Below are positions 1 to 8,046 of a stretch of DNA of 13,510 bases, piece by piece. Below the pieces are notes generated by a model. That model did no database searches. It worked only from the letters and a program-made list of their open reading frames with translations, and was not told where the DNA came from. The stretch covers positions 1 to 13,510 of the forward strand of contig QHVX01000014.1 of assembly GCA_003222375.1 (NCBI GenBank). The letters are read 5' to 3'. Made by a program: the position numbers and the translations under genes. Numbering within the stretch: position 1 is the stretch's first letter; each line of letters begins with the position of its first letter. This DNA is from Acidobacteriota bacterium (lineage in GTDB: Bacteria; Acidobacteriota; Thermoanaerobaculia; Gp7-AA8).

Positions 1-2714
1 ACTCGTAGTCACCGAGTGCTGCATCTCGCAGGAGCCCTCGGTGTCGTCGTCGCGATGATGCTCACAGCAACACCGGCGGCCGCGCAAGCCACGGCCGGCA
101 CGGCTGAAATAGGCGGCACTGTGTACGACACTGAAAGCAAACCGCTGCCGGGTGCAACCGTCTTTCTGCAGAACATCGACACCGGGTACAAGCGCTCTCT
201 CGTTTCGGATGCCCAGGGACACTGGAGCGCACCGACCATGCCCGTGGGCAACTATCAACTCGATGTCTCCCTTTCCGGTCTCGTGCCGGTGAGGGTGTCG
301 AAGTTGGCGCTGTCAGTCGGAATGACAATCACGCGTGACGTCACGCTGACGATGGGAACGGTTACCGAAACAATCGTGGTGAGCGGCCAGGCCGAAACTT
401 CACGGAATTCGTGCAGCTCAGCCCATCGGTACTGCAGGAGCCTGACCGCTTCGGACTCGTGATGTCCGGTCAGCGCTCGATCAACTCAAACGTGTCGATC
501 GACGGCACGGACTTCAATGACCCGTTGCAGGGAAACCAGCGCGGCGGCAACGAGGCCGTTTTCTTCTTCCCACAATCCGCAGTAAAGGAATTCCAGATTG
601 TGCTCTCCGGCGCGGGCGCTGAGGTCGGCCGGACCGCGGCGGGATTCGTGAACGTCGTCACGAAATCGGGCAGCAATACCCTTCGCGGTGAGGTGTTCGG
701 CTTCAATCGCAGCTCGCGCCTGACCTCCCCCGATGCCTTCGACAGAAAACTAAATGCTTCTCAAAATCAGTACGGCGGCTCTTTTGGAGGGCCGATCCTG
801 CACAACCGCCTCTTCTTCTTCGTCGGCGGCGAGCAGAACCGCTTGCGTGTGCCGGTGTTCGTGAAGTTCCAGACCCAGGCAGCAGGAGTCACCGTACCGC
901 AGAGCCTCCGAGATCTGGAGGGAGAATTCACCGGGACGAATGACCCGACGACCGCCTTCGTCCGGGTCGACTTTCAGCAGGCGATGAATCAATCGCTCAA
1001 CCTGAACTACACCTACGGGGATCTGAAGGGAGAGAACTTCAACTTCACCTCGCCGCAGCTGGACTCGGCACAGACCTTCAACTATCACCGCACGACGACG
1101 AGTCATGCCGGAGTGCTGAGTATCGTGTCGGTGCTGGAAAGCAACAAGGCGAACGACCTTCGATTCCAGATGGCTACCGACAACCGGTCCGAGATTCCCA
1201 ACGTCTTTGCTCCTCAGATCACGATCAACGGATTCGGCACGTTCGGCGGCGACAACGGTCGCCCGCGTTTGTTCAATTCGATCCGCTACCAGTCCGCCGA
1301 TACCTTGATCTACAGCCACGGACGCCAACAATTCAAAACCGGCTTCGACATCAACGCCACCAGGTCACAGCAGGAGAGAGAGACGAACATTCAGGGCCGT
1401 TACGACTTTCGGTCGCTCGCCGATTACGTTGCCGGCAGAATCAGCCGATATCGTCAGACAATGCCCGGCTCGAATCCGAACGATCTCGTCTATGAAGGCA
1501 CGCAGCAGGAAGCCGCCCTGTTCGTCGAAGATCGCATCGATCTCCTGACAAGCCTCACCATGACGGCCGGACTGCGATGGGAAGGCCAGCGGAATCCGCA
1601 GCCGGAGAATCCCTTCCCGGGTCTTCCAGAGACCGCCAGAATCCCGGATGACATGAAGATGTGGCAGCCCCGGCTCGGTCTCGCCTGGAATGTCGGCGGG
1701 CGCCAGACGACGGTTATCCGCGCCTCAGGCGGCATCTATGCGCCCCGCACTCCGGCAAATCTTCTTCAACGCGTCTTCACCGACAACGGGGTTACGACGA
1801 TCACTGTCGATAGCAGGACCGATCCGACCGTCCTTAATGCCGTGAGGTTTCCTAATGCGCTGACGGCCGTGCCCCCGGGTGTCAAGGTCGATCCACCACG
1901 AGTTTTCGGATTTGCCTCGAACTTCCAGAATCCGCGCGCCTTGAACAGCGCTCTCACCATCGAACAGGCGCTGGGCAGTCAGGTGCACATGTCCGTCGGC
2001 TACGTGCACGTGCGAACCACCCACCTTCAGCGCCGCTGGGATCACAATCTCTTTGCCCCGACGATCGACGCCACGGGAATGCCGATTTATCCCAAGACGC
2101 GTCCGAATCCGGCGATCGGGTGGTATTCGGTGAATGAATCGGATGCAAAGTCCGTATATGACGCGGTGCCCGTCACTCTGCAGGGCAACGGAGGCAGACT
2201 CCATTTCCAATTCAATTACACATGGTCCAAGAATTGGGACAACGACTCCAATGAGCGAGTGTTCGGACGCGAGACGATTCTCAATGTGTTCGATCCAGAC
2301 GCGGAATGGGCACCGTCCAAATACGACGCCCGCCACTCCGGCAACGCCAACATCGTTTATGACCTGCCCGGCGGCTTCTCTCTCGGTGGCGTTGTGATGG
2401 CGCGAACTGGCTTCCCCTTTACTCCAACGATCGGCTTCGACACGCAGAACGACGGTAACGACGACAACGATCGCGCAATCATCAATGGCCGTGTAGCAAA
2501 GAGAAACTCAATGCGCCAGCCATCCTTCTTCGACGTCGATCTCAGGCTGGCGAAGAAGTTCAATCATTTCGCGTTGACAGCCGACTGGTTCAATGTCACG
2601 CGTGCACCCAACAAGAACTTCGGTAACGATGCGATCAGCCTGTACGGAACCGCAGCGGCGCCCCGTTATGGCGGCCCGCGGCAATTGCAGTTGGGAGCTC
2701 GAATTCAGTTCTAA
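1..2714 (+). pseudogene. Oar-like TonB-dependent outer-membrane receptor, 5' partial and frame-broken
   Basis: The first part reads in frame 1 from the window edge to about base 395. It has a signal peptide (hydrophobic stretch, then AAAQA cleavage region) and a carboxypeptidase-regulatory-like beta-sandwich (GGTVYDTESKPLPGATV to about GNYQLDVSLSGL), ending in TETIVVSGQAE. A GTG at 16 could start it, but Arg codons just upstream (RSHR) would supply the missing positive n-region, so the real start is probably before base 1. The second part continues in frame 3 from about 396 (NFTEFVQLSPSVL) through a plug remnant (NSNVSIDGTDFNDP) and a long beta-barrel, ending in the aromatic C-terminus GARIQF typical of outer-membrane proteins. 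The usual link between these parts, including the LPLNGR-type motif, is absent, so this is a deletion and not a one-base slip. Family members import large ligands or act in the outer membrane; the substrate is not evident. The barrel itself is intact. Confidence 0.85.
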
Positions 2715-2771
2715 TGGCGACGGACCCGTCGCGTGGCGGGTCCATCGTTCATCGTCCTCTTCATATGCACC

Positions 2772-2801
2772 GGCCTCTGGACTCCAGAGGCCAACTTTTT
2801 T
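2772..2801 (+). terminator. Intrinsic terminator after the receptor gene
   Basis: A perfect 9-bp inverted repeat (GGCCTCTGG at 2772-2780 and CCAGAGGCC at 2784-2792) encloses a 3-base loop. It is followed by AAC and six T residues (2796-2801). A smaller perfect 7-bp inverted repeat (GGACCCG 2722-2728, CGGGTCC 2737-2743) lies just after the receptor stop codon and has no T-tract. Confidence 0.85.
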
Positions 2802-3036
2802 GACAGCGCGCTAAAGCTGCTTCCCGCCTAACAGCCAACGTCCTCAACAACTTCACTCGCGATGCCACATGGCGGCCCGATTGAAGTGTGCCCTGCCTCG
2901 AAAAGGAGGTGGTAGCCGACAAAAGCGCGACTGTGTGAAGTGAAGAGGATCGAGATCGAAGGTCCTCGTGTGGTCTACCAGCCAATCGATCCAACCAAAA
3001 AACAACGAACCAACAAACGAAAGGAGAAACAAAACC
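2802..3036 (+). promoter_or_regulatory. Leader region of the ComEA-like gene
   Basis: With the terminator before it, this makes a stretch of about 320 bases without a confident gene. I see a possible small stem around GCCTC-GAAAAG-GAGGT (about 2896-2911) that would pair an SD-like GGAGGT, and a 7-bp hairpin with one G-U pair (2945-2951 with 2961-2967). A G-poor A/C-rich tract at 2991-3036 contains the clear ribosome binding site AAAGGAG (3020-3026), 10 bases before the ATG at 3037. I could not identify a convincing -35/-10 pair and recognise no known riboswitch. A 24-codon reading frame (2869-2943) lies inside it and is described separately. Confidence 0.4.
2869..2943 (+). CDS. Possible 24-residue basic leader peptide
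   Basis: ATG at 2869 to TGA at 2943 encodes a short, very basic peptide with two cysteines (MAARLKCALP..., ending KRDCVK) and an internal Gly-Gly-Gly. It lies after the receptor terminator and about 90 bases before the secreted helix-hairpin-helix gene. There is no good Shine-Dalgarno sequence before the ATG, so translation is doubtful. It may be a chance frame or a regulatory leader; I recognise no family. Confidence 0.15.
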   Translation: MAARLKCALPRKGGGSRQKRDCVK

Positions 3037-3420
3037 ATGCGAAAGTCCCTCCCCATTTTCGTCATCGCATTTCTCATCGCCACCGCCGGCGCGGCTGCCT
3101 TTGCCGCCGAGACGCCGGCGACCTCCGGCGCTGCCGAGGGCGTCGTCAACATCAACACCGCTGACGCCGCACAACTGTCGCTGCTGCCGCGCGTCGGCAC
3201 GAAGGCCGCGCAGCGAATCATCGACTACCGCACGCAGCACGGAAAGTTTCAGAAGACAACCGACATCATGCAGGTGAAGGGCTTCGGCGATAAGTCGTAC
3301 GAACGCCTCAGCGCCTACATCGTCGTCGAGGGTCCCTCGACTCTCACCGCCAAGGTCCGTTCGCCCCGCAAGCCGCGCTCCTCGAAGGCTTCGAATTCCC
3401 GCCGCAACACGGCCAGCTAA
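3037..3420 (+). CDS. Secreted ComEA-like helix-hairpin-helix protein
   Basis: This 127-residue protein has a signal peptide or N-terminal anchor (residues 1-23, MRKS then a hydrophobic run to AAAFA), a short linker, and one ComEA-type (HhH)2 domain at about residues 38-95. The domain is marked by VNINTADAAQLSLLP, VGTKAAQRIIDYR and VKGFGDKSYERL. The tail is rich in Lys, Arg and Ser. This domain binds double-stranded DNA without sequence preference. In ComEA it captures incoming DNA in the periplasm during transformation, so a periplasmic DNA-binding role is the likely one; the basic tail would add affinity. ATG 3037 was chosen because AAAGGAG lies 10 bases upstream and the signal peptide starts there; the longer frame from 2968 adds only a non-conserved stretch. 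It appears monocistronic, with terminators on both sides. No comEC or pilus gene is adjacent. Confidence 0.85.
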   Translation: MRKSLPIFVIAFLIATAGAAAFAAETPATSGAAEGVVNINTADAAQLSLLPRVGTKAAQRIIDYRTQHGKFQKTTDIMQVKGFGDKSYERLSAYIVVEGPSTLTAKVRSPRKPRSSKASNSRRNTAS

Positions 3421-3433
3421 CGGCCGACCCGCC

Positions 3434-3456
3434 GGGGCCGCCTGAGAGGCGGCCCC
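3434..3456. terminator. Hairpin between convergent genes, probable terminator
   Basis: A perfect 9-bp GC-rich inverted repeat (GGGGCCGCC 3434-3442, GGCGGCCCC 3448-3456) with loop TGAGA lies 13 bases after the ComEA-like stop codon and 22 bases from the end of the convergent minus-strand gene. On the plus strand it is followed only by ACTTTG, so the U-tract is weak. It probably ends transcription of the plus-strand gene and may also serve the minus strand. Confidence 0.6.
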
Positions 3457-3478
3457 ACTTTGAGACATGCCGATGAAT

Positions 3479-5107
3479 TCACGCACCGCCACGACGTACG
3501 ACCAGTTGTTTCGCCTCATAGGTCTGCACGAGCGACAGCGCGTTGTGGCGCAAAAGCTCGTCCGTGAATGCATCCGTCAATACGCGGCCATCCATGTCGC
3601 GTCCGATCGGAAGTCCGGCGGCGTACAGCAAAGTCGGAACGACATCATCGGGCGCGGCCGGCGACGGTTTCTGCGGATGCGCAATGCCCGAACCGCTGAT
3701 CAGAACGAATCCGTCGTCGGCACCAGGATCTTCGTTCGAGATCCAATCCCGCAGCATTGCGTAGGGAGTCGTCGCCAGGGCAGGAGCGACCGGCCCCGAG
3801 GGCGAGAGCACGACCAGGAGGTGATCGGGAAACTGTCGCGCGATCGAGGCCAGCATGGAGTCGATCTGTTCGGCGTAACCCCGAAGGACTTCGCCCTTCA
3901 TCGTCGATCGCGGCGGCAGATCGTTCGTGAAGATGTGAATCGCGCGCTGCGCTTCTTCGAATCCATTCAGCGCGCCGACGACGAGCGTGAGATTGCGATT
4001 CGAGGCCGCCGCGCGGATCGAGTCGGCAGTCGACAGATCGGCTGTCAGCCCTCTCACGATTCGATCGCGCGCACGACCGGCGCCGTTGAATCGCTGCACG
4101 GCTGCCGGCGCCACCATTGGCCGGGGCCGCTGCTGCTTTCCAGCCGACGGCCAGTCGATCACAGACGCGTTAAGGCCGACGCGTTCGAAGAGCGTCCAGA
4201 ACGGCAGCACATCGCCGGACGGCAACTGCGGCGCGATTCGGTCGATGGGAGGAATCAGTCCCCAAATTCGAAATCCAACGCCGCTGGGAAGAATGAGGAA
4301 GCGCTCGGTGGGATCGCGGCTGTTGAGCGAAGTCCGGTAGGCGAACCGCCCGGTCACTCCGTGGCGAAACGGGAGCTTCCCGGTCGCGATCGAAGCCCAC
4401 AGCGCCTGCTGATCGGTGGCCGGAAACGGCTCGAGCCGCGTGAAGTATCCGCGGCCGCGAGCCTGATCGAAAAACGGCAGACTCCCCTCGCCGCTCAGCG
4501 TCAGGATCCAGTCGTACGGAAGATTGCGGATCGCGACGACGATGATCGGCCGCTGGCCGGCAACCGTTCCGACGTCGGCGACCACGACGCTCTGTTTTTC
4601 CGTGCGATAGCTGTCGCGGCGCTGATAGAGAAAGAACGACGAAATCGCGATCAGCACCACGCCCACGAGAAAGATCGCGCGCGACCGGCGCCGATCGGCG
4701 TTGCGCTCGATGACCCACAACAGCAGCAGCGCGAAGGCGGTCGCGGTAATCAGATTCGTCGCCTTCGCGAGCACCCGCACGGCGCCGATGGGCAGGTAGC
4801 CGATTCGAAAAACGTACAGGTGCATCCAGTACAGCGCGGCCGCGATGAAGGCCGCCAGCACGACGTAGCCGAATCCGTGAGCACGATTCTCGGACCTTCC
4901 GAACATCTTCACTCGAAGGATCCGCAACACCCACAGAGCGCTGCCGAACAGAACGCCGCAGATCAAGCCGTAGACGATCGTCACGATGGCGAGCCGGGCC
5001 GGCGTGATATCGACCTGCGGATTGAGGAAGTACAGCAGGTGCGCGACGTAGAGGCCGAAGATCGCACCGGCGAGGACGCGCTTCAAGTACGCCCAACGAA
5101 TGTTCAT
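3479..5107 (-). CDS. Membrane protein with degenerate alkaline-phosphatase-superfamily domain
   Basis: This 542-residue protein has five predicted membrane helices (about residues 11-28, 38-61, 79-99, 112-133 and 143-161) followed by a large soluble domain, probably periplasmic. Two blocks mark the alkaline-phosphatase/phosphodiesterase superfamily: ALWASIATGKLPFRHGV (235-251) and DVVPTLLYAAGLPIGRDMDG (488-507). Active members are metal-dependent phosphatases, phosphodiesterases or phosphoglycerol transferases. Here the usual ligands look lost: the first-strand Asp motif is replaced by VVAIRNLPYDW, the nucleophile position aligns by eye with Gln233, and the SDHG metal motif reads SPSG (435-438). 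It may therefore be a binding or structural protein, though Thr231 lies nearby and a shifted nucleophile cannot be excluded. The start ATG at 5107 directly precedes the first helix. It is divergent from the methyltransferase gene, with 20 bases between start codons. Confidence 0.8.
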   Translation of the reverse strand: MNIRWAYLKRVLAGAIFGLYVAHLLYFLNPQVDITPARLAIVTIVYGLICGVLFGSALWVLRILRVKMFGRSENRAHGFGYVVLAAFIAAALYWMHLYVFRIGYLPIGAVRVLAKATNLITATAFALLLLWVIERNADRRRSRAIFLVGVVLIAISSFFLYQRRDSYRTEKQSVVVADVGTVAGQRPIIVVAIRNLPYDWILTLSGEGSLPFFDQARGRGYFTRLEPFPATDQQALWASIATGKLPFRHGVTGRFAYRTSLNSRDPTERFLILPSGVGFRIWGLIPPIDRIAPQLPSGDVLPFWTLFERVGLNASVIDWPSAGKQQRPRPMVAPAAVQRFNGAGRARDRIVRGLTADLSTADSIRAAASNRNLTLVVGALNGFEEAQRAIHIFTNDLPPRSTMKGEVLRGYAEQIDSMLASIARQFPDHLLVVLSPSGPVAPALATTPYAMLRDWISNEDPGADDGFVLISGSGIAHPQKPSPAAPDDVVPTLLYAAGLPIGRDMDGRVLTDAFTDELLRHNALSLVQTYEAKQLVVRRGGA

Positions 5108-5127
5108 GCGCCGACCGGAGTGTACCG

Positions 5128-8046
5128 GTGATCAGCGCGGCGCGCATCCGCGAGTGCGACGGCTTCGGCCTGCTCAAAGACCTGGGATATCCGGTCGTAC
5201 CGATTCGGATTGTCGCGAGCGAATGGCGCAGCGCAGGCATCGCGATCGAGTGGGACGACACCGCAACGTTGCATCTGGCAGCCCGGACGGAGTCGCTCGA
5301 CTGCTACGTCCTCGATGCGTTGCCGGCGCAAGACGCCGCACTTCATTTTTTGCGCTCGCTGCAGGCGTACAACGTTCTCCGCAAGCCGGCACTTGTTGCG
5401 GCCAGCGGCGATCGGATCGCGGTCTACGATCTCTCGCAACATCGCGAGCTGCGGCGACTCGATATCGATCTGCGCAATCCGTCGCCGCATGCCATCGATC
5501 GCCTGAATCTGCTGGAGGCGTCGGAGGATGCCGATCACGCGCGCCTTTTCGATCGGGCGCTCGATCGCGAAACGCTGACGCGACAATTTTTCGAGCGATT
5601 CCGATCCGCCGTCCGCGAAGTCGACGCGCTGCTTCGGGCGCAATTCTCGAAAGAATCGAGCGACGCCACATCGGCACAAGCGCTTCTGATTCTGTCGCGG
5701 CTGCTGTTTCTGTACTTCGTCCAGCAGAAAGGATGGCTCAACGGCGAGCGCCGATTTCTCGTCGATCGGCTCGAAGCAGCGCTGCAAAGCGGACACGATT
5801 TTTACCAGTCCGTCCTGGCGCCACTCTTTTTCGGATGCCTGAACACGCCCATACGCGATCGGCATCTGCCGCCGCGATTGTTAGGCAATGTTCCGTATCT
5901 CAACGGCGGCTTGTTCGATCCATCCTCATTCGAGCGCCGTCACGCGAGCCTCACGCTGCCGAACGATCTGATGCAGCGCGTGATCGACAGCGTCTTCGAG
6001 CGCTTTGCGTTCAGCATCGACGAGATCGACTCGGGAGGCTCGCACATCGATCCCGAGATGCTCGGAAAAGTCTTCGAGTCGCTGATGGCCGAGGATGAGC
6101 GGGCGGCCAGCGGGAGCTTCTACACGCCGAAATGCATCGTCGATGCGCTGACCGAACGTGCGATCGCGGAGTGGTGCGGCGGGGACGTGCGCCGCCTCGA
6201 GTCGATCACGATTCTCGATCCGGCCTGCGGATCGGGCGCGTTCCTGCTGTCGGCACTCCACACCATCGAGCGCATGACGGGACATGATCGGCAGGCGATC
6301 GTCGAGCGCTCGCTGTTCGGCGTCGATCTGAAGCCCGAAGCGGTGAGGCTGTGCGAATTGCGGCTATGGCTCGCGATCGTTTCGAAGCGCGCCGCTCCGA
6401 TCGAAGACATTCCGCCGCTCCCGAATCTCGATCGCAACATCCTTCAGGGGAACTCGCTCCTGAGTCCGACCGATTTCCTCGGTGACGGTCGCGGCGATGT
6501 CTATCGCGAGTGGATGACGGCGTTGCGCGCGCAGTCGGACCTCATTGCGCGCTATCGCAGCGCGCCGCAAAAAGATCGTCCCGCGCTGGCGCGAATGATT
6601 CGCGGCAACGATCAACGCATGGCCGCCGAGCTGCTCAACAAATCGATCGAGATCGATGATCGCGAGCTGCTGCAGGTCGCCGCGCCGCAGCGCGATCTGT
6701 TCGGCCGCGTGCGGCCGACCAACCTCGCCCGATGCCGCGAGCTGCACGCGCGCATCGCCGAGTCTCGGCAGCTTCTCAATCGCGCCGAAGACGGTGAGCT
6801 CGATTTCTTTTCCTACGACATCCACTTCGCCCACGTGATGGCGAAGGGCGGCTTCGACGTCGTCATCGGAAATCCGCCATGGGTTCGCAACAGTCGGATC
6901 GATGCGCGCGCCAAGCGGATGTACGCCGATCGCTACCGCCTCTTTCGCGCATCGGCGGGACGCAACGTGGCATTCCACCAGCCCGATCTGTCGATTGTCT
7001 TCTTCGAGCGCGCGCTGGCGCTCGGATCGCCGGCCGGAATCGTGTCGCTGCTGATGCCGGCAAAGATGATGAACGCCGCCTACGCCGCGCCGCTGCGCCG
7101 GGCGGCCGAGTCGATGGCGATCGTCGCGCTCGACGATTGGACCGATCGCGCCCGCCGCCTCTTCGACGCCGACACCTTCCCCCTCGGCATCACCATCGCG
7201 AAGCGCCGTTCGCGCCGCACCGTTCGCGTCAATGCGAATGGCGAGGAGTATTCGATTGCGCAGCAGGCGCTCTCGGTCGCGGGATCAGAGTGGTCGCTCT
7301 TGCCGCCCGATTTGCTCGAAACCGTGGCGCGGCTGTATCGCGATAATCCACCACTTTTGGAAACTCTGCGACGCCGTCCAGTGATGGGCGTGAAGAGTGG
7401 CGACAACGGAAGCTTTTTTCTCGACGTCGCGAAAATCAATGGCGACTCGGTCGAAACGCGCGATGGCTTGCGCATTCCGCTGCGCTATGTCGCGCGCTGT
7501 GTTCGCGGTCGCGATGTGACTCCGTGCCGCATCAACGGCGCGTCGTGGATGCTGTGGCCTCCGCGCGGCGGATGGAATCGCATCCCGCGCTGGCTCGAAC
7601 TGTTCGCGAAAGCGCGCGACATCGATCCCGACGATTTGCAGCTGGCGTATCTGCGACCCGAGCACGTCGGCATCAAAGTCGTCTGGAAGGATGTCTCGCG
7701 TGGCATCTGCGCGGCAGTGTTAGGCGACCATGAAGTCGTGAGCGGACATCGCGTGCCGCTCGTTCCGAATCAGACGCTCTACGCGCTGGAGGCGGCGTCG
7801 CGCGAAGAAGCGAATGCCATCGCTTCCGTTCTCAACTCGACGATCGTGAATGCGCTCGCGGTGATGACCGCCGAGCGCGCGAAAGACTTTCACTATCGTT
7901 ATTTCGGCCGCACGATCGGGCACATTCCGCTTCCCGTCAACGCGCTCTCCGTGCCGATTGCGAAAGCCTACGCCGTCACGGCCGCGGAAGAATCTCGCCT
8001 CTCCGAATTTCTCGCCCGGCGCCTCGGCAAAACGATCGATGATTGA
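5128..8046 (+). CDS. Eco57I/PglX-type DNA adenine methyltransferase with target-recognition domain
   Basis: This 972-residue protein has, in order: an N-terminal region of unknown fold (1-180); a helical segment with LLFLYFVQQKGWLNG (192-206), common in large Eco57I-type methylases; SGSFYTPKCIVDALT (328-342); the SAM-binding motif DPACGSG (364-370); the catalytic N6-adenine motif NPPW (582-585) after GGFDVVIG; and a TaqI-like target-recognition region at about 740-940 (VMGVKSGDNGSFF, VRGRDV, then NSTIVNAL and IGHIPLP). It should methylate adenine in a specific DNA site. I see no PD-(D/E)XK or HNH motif, so a fused nuclease, as in type IIG enzymes, is not supported, although a diverged one at the N-terminus is possible. 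The start is GTG 5128, with GGAG 7 bases upstream. The 3' end overlaps the helicase start by 8 bases. Similar methylases serve in BREX (PglX) and DISARM (DrmMI). Confidence 0.88.
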   Translation: MISAARIRECDGFGLLKDLGYPVVPIRIVASEWRSAGIAIEWDDTATLHLAARTESLDCYVLDALPAQDAALHFLRSLQAYNVLRKPALVAASGDRIAVYDLSQHRELRRLDIDLRNPSPHAIDRLNLLEASEDADHARLFDRALDRETLTRQFFERFRSAVREVDALLRAQFSKESSDATSAQALLILSRLLFLYFVQQKGWLNGERRFLVDRLEAALQSGHDFYQSVLAPLFFGCLNTPIRDRHLPPRLLGNVPYLNGGLFDPSSFERRHASLTLPNDLMQRVIDSVFERFAFSIDEIDSGGSHIDPEMLGKVFESLMAEDERAASGSFYTPKCIVDALTERAIAEWCGGDVRRLESITILDPACGSGAFLLSALHTIERMTGHDRQAIVERSLFGVDLKPEAVRLCELRLWLAIVSKRAAPIEDIPPLPNLDRNILQGNSLLSPTDFLGDGRGDVYREWMTALRAQSDLIARYRSAPQKDRPALARMIRGNDQRMAAELLNKSIEIDDRELLQVAAPQRDLFGRVRPTNLARCRELHARIAESRQLLNRAEDGELDFFSYDIHFAHVMAKGGFDVVIGNPPWVRNSRIDARAKRMYADRYRLFRASAGRNVAFHQPDLSIVFFERALALGSPAGIVSLLMPAKMMNAAYAAPLRRAAESMAIVALDDWTDRARRLFDADTFPLGITIAKRRSRRTVRVNANGEEYSIAQQALSVAGSEWSLLPPDLLETVARLYRDNPPLLETLRRRPVMGVKSGDNGSFFLDVAKINGDSVETRDGLRIPLRYVARCVRGRDVTPCRINGASWMLWPPRGGWNRIPRWLELFAKARDIDPDDLQLAYLRPEHVGIKVVWKDVSRGICAAVLGDHEVVSGHRVPLVPNQTLYALEAASREEANAIASVLNSTIVNALAVMTAERAKDFHYRYFGRTIGHIPLPVNALSVPIAKAYAVTAAEESRLSEFLARRLGKTIDD

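Noticed and set aside
3467..5131. A 554-residue open frame on the plus strand
   Set aside because: It lies opposite the membrane phosphatase-like gene, has a composition full of Arg, His, Asp and Gln with no motif, and lacks membrane segments. The minus-strand frame has clear helices and family motifs.
5100..6098. A 332-residue plus-strand frame and several minus-strand frames over the methylase
   Set aside because: They are Arg/Ala-rich shadows caused by the GC-ending codons of the methylase, whose motifs occupy one continuous frame.
7958..8038. An earlier helicase start at 7958
   Set aside because: The added 27 residues are a shadow of methylase coding sequence, and ATG 8039 gives the expected N-terminus and a short coupling overlap.
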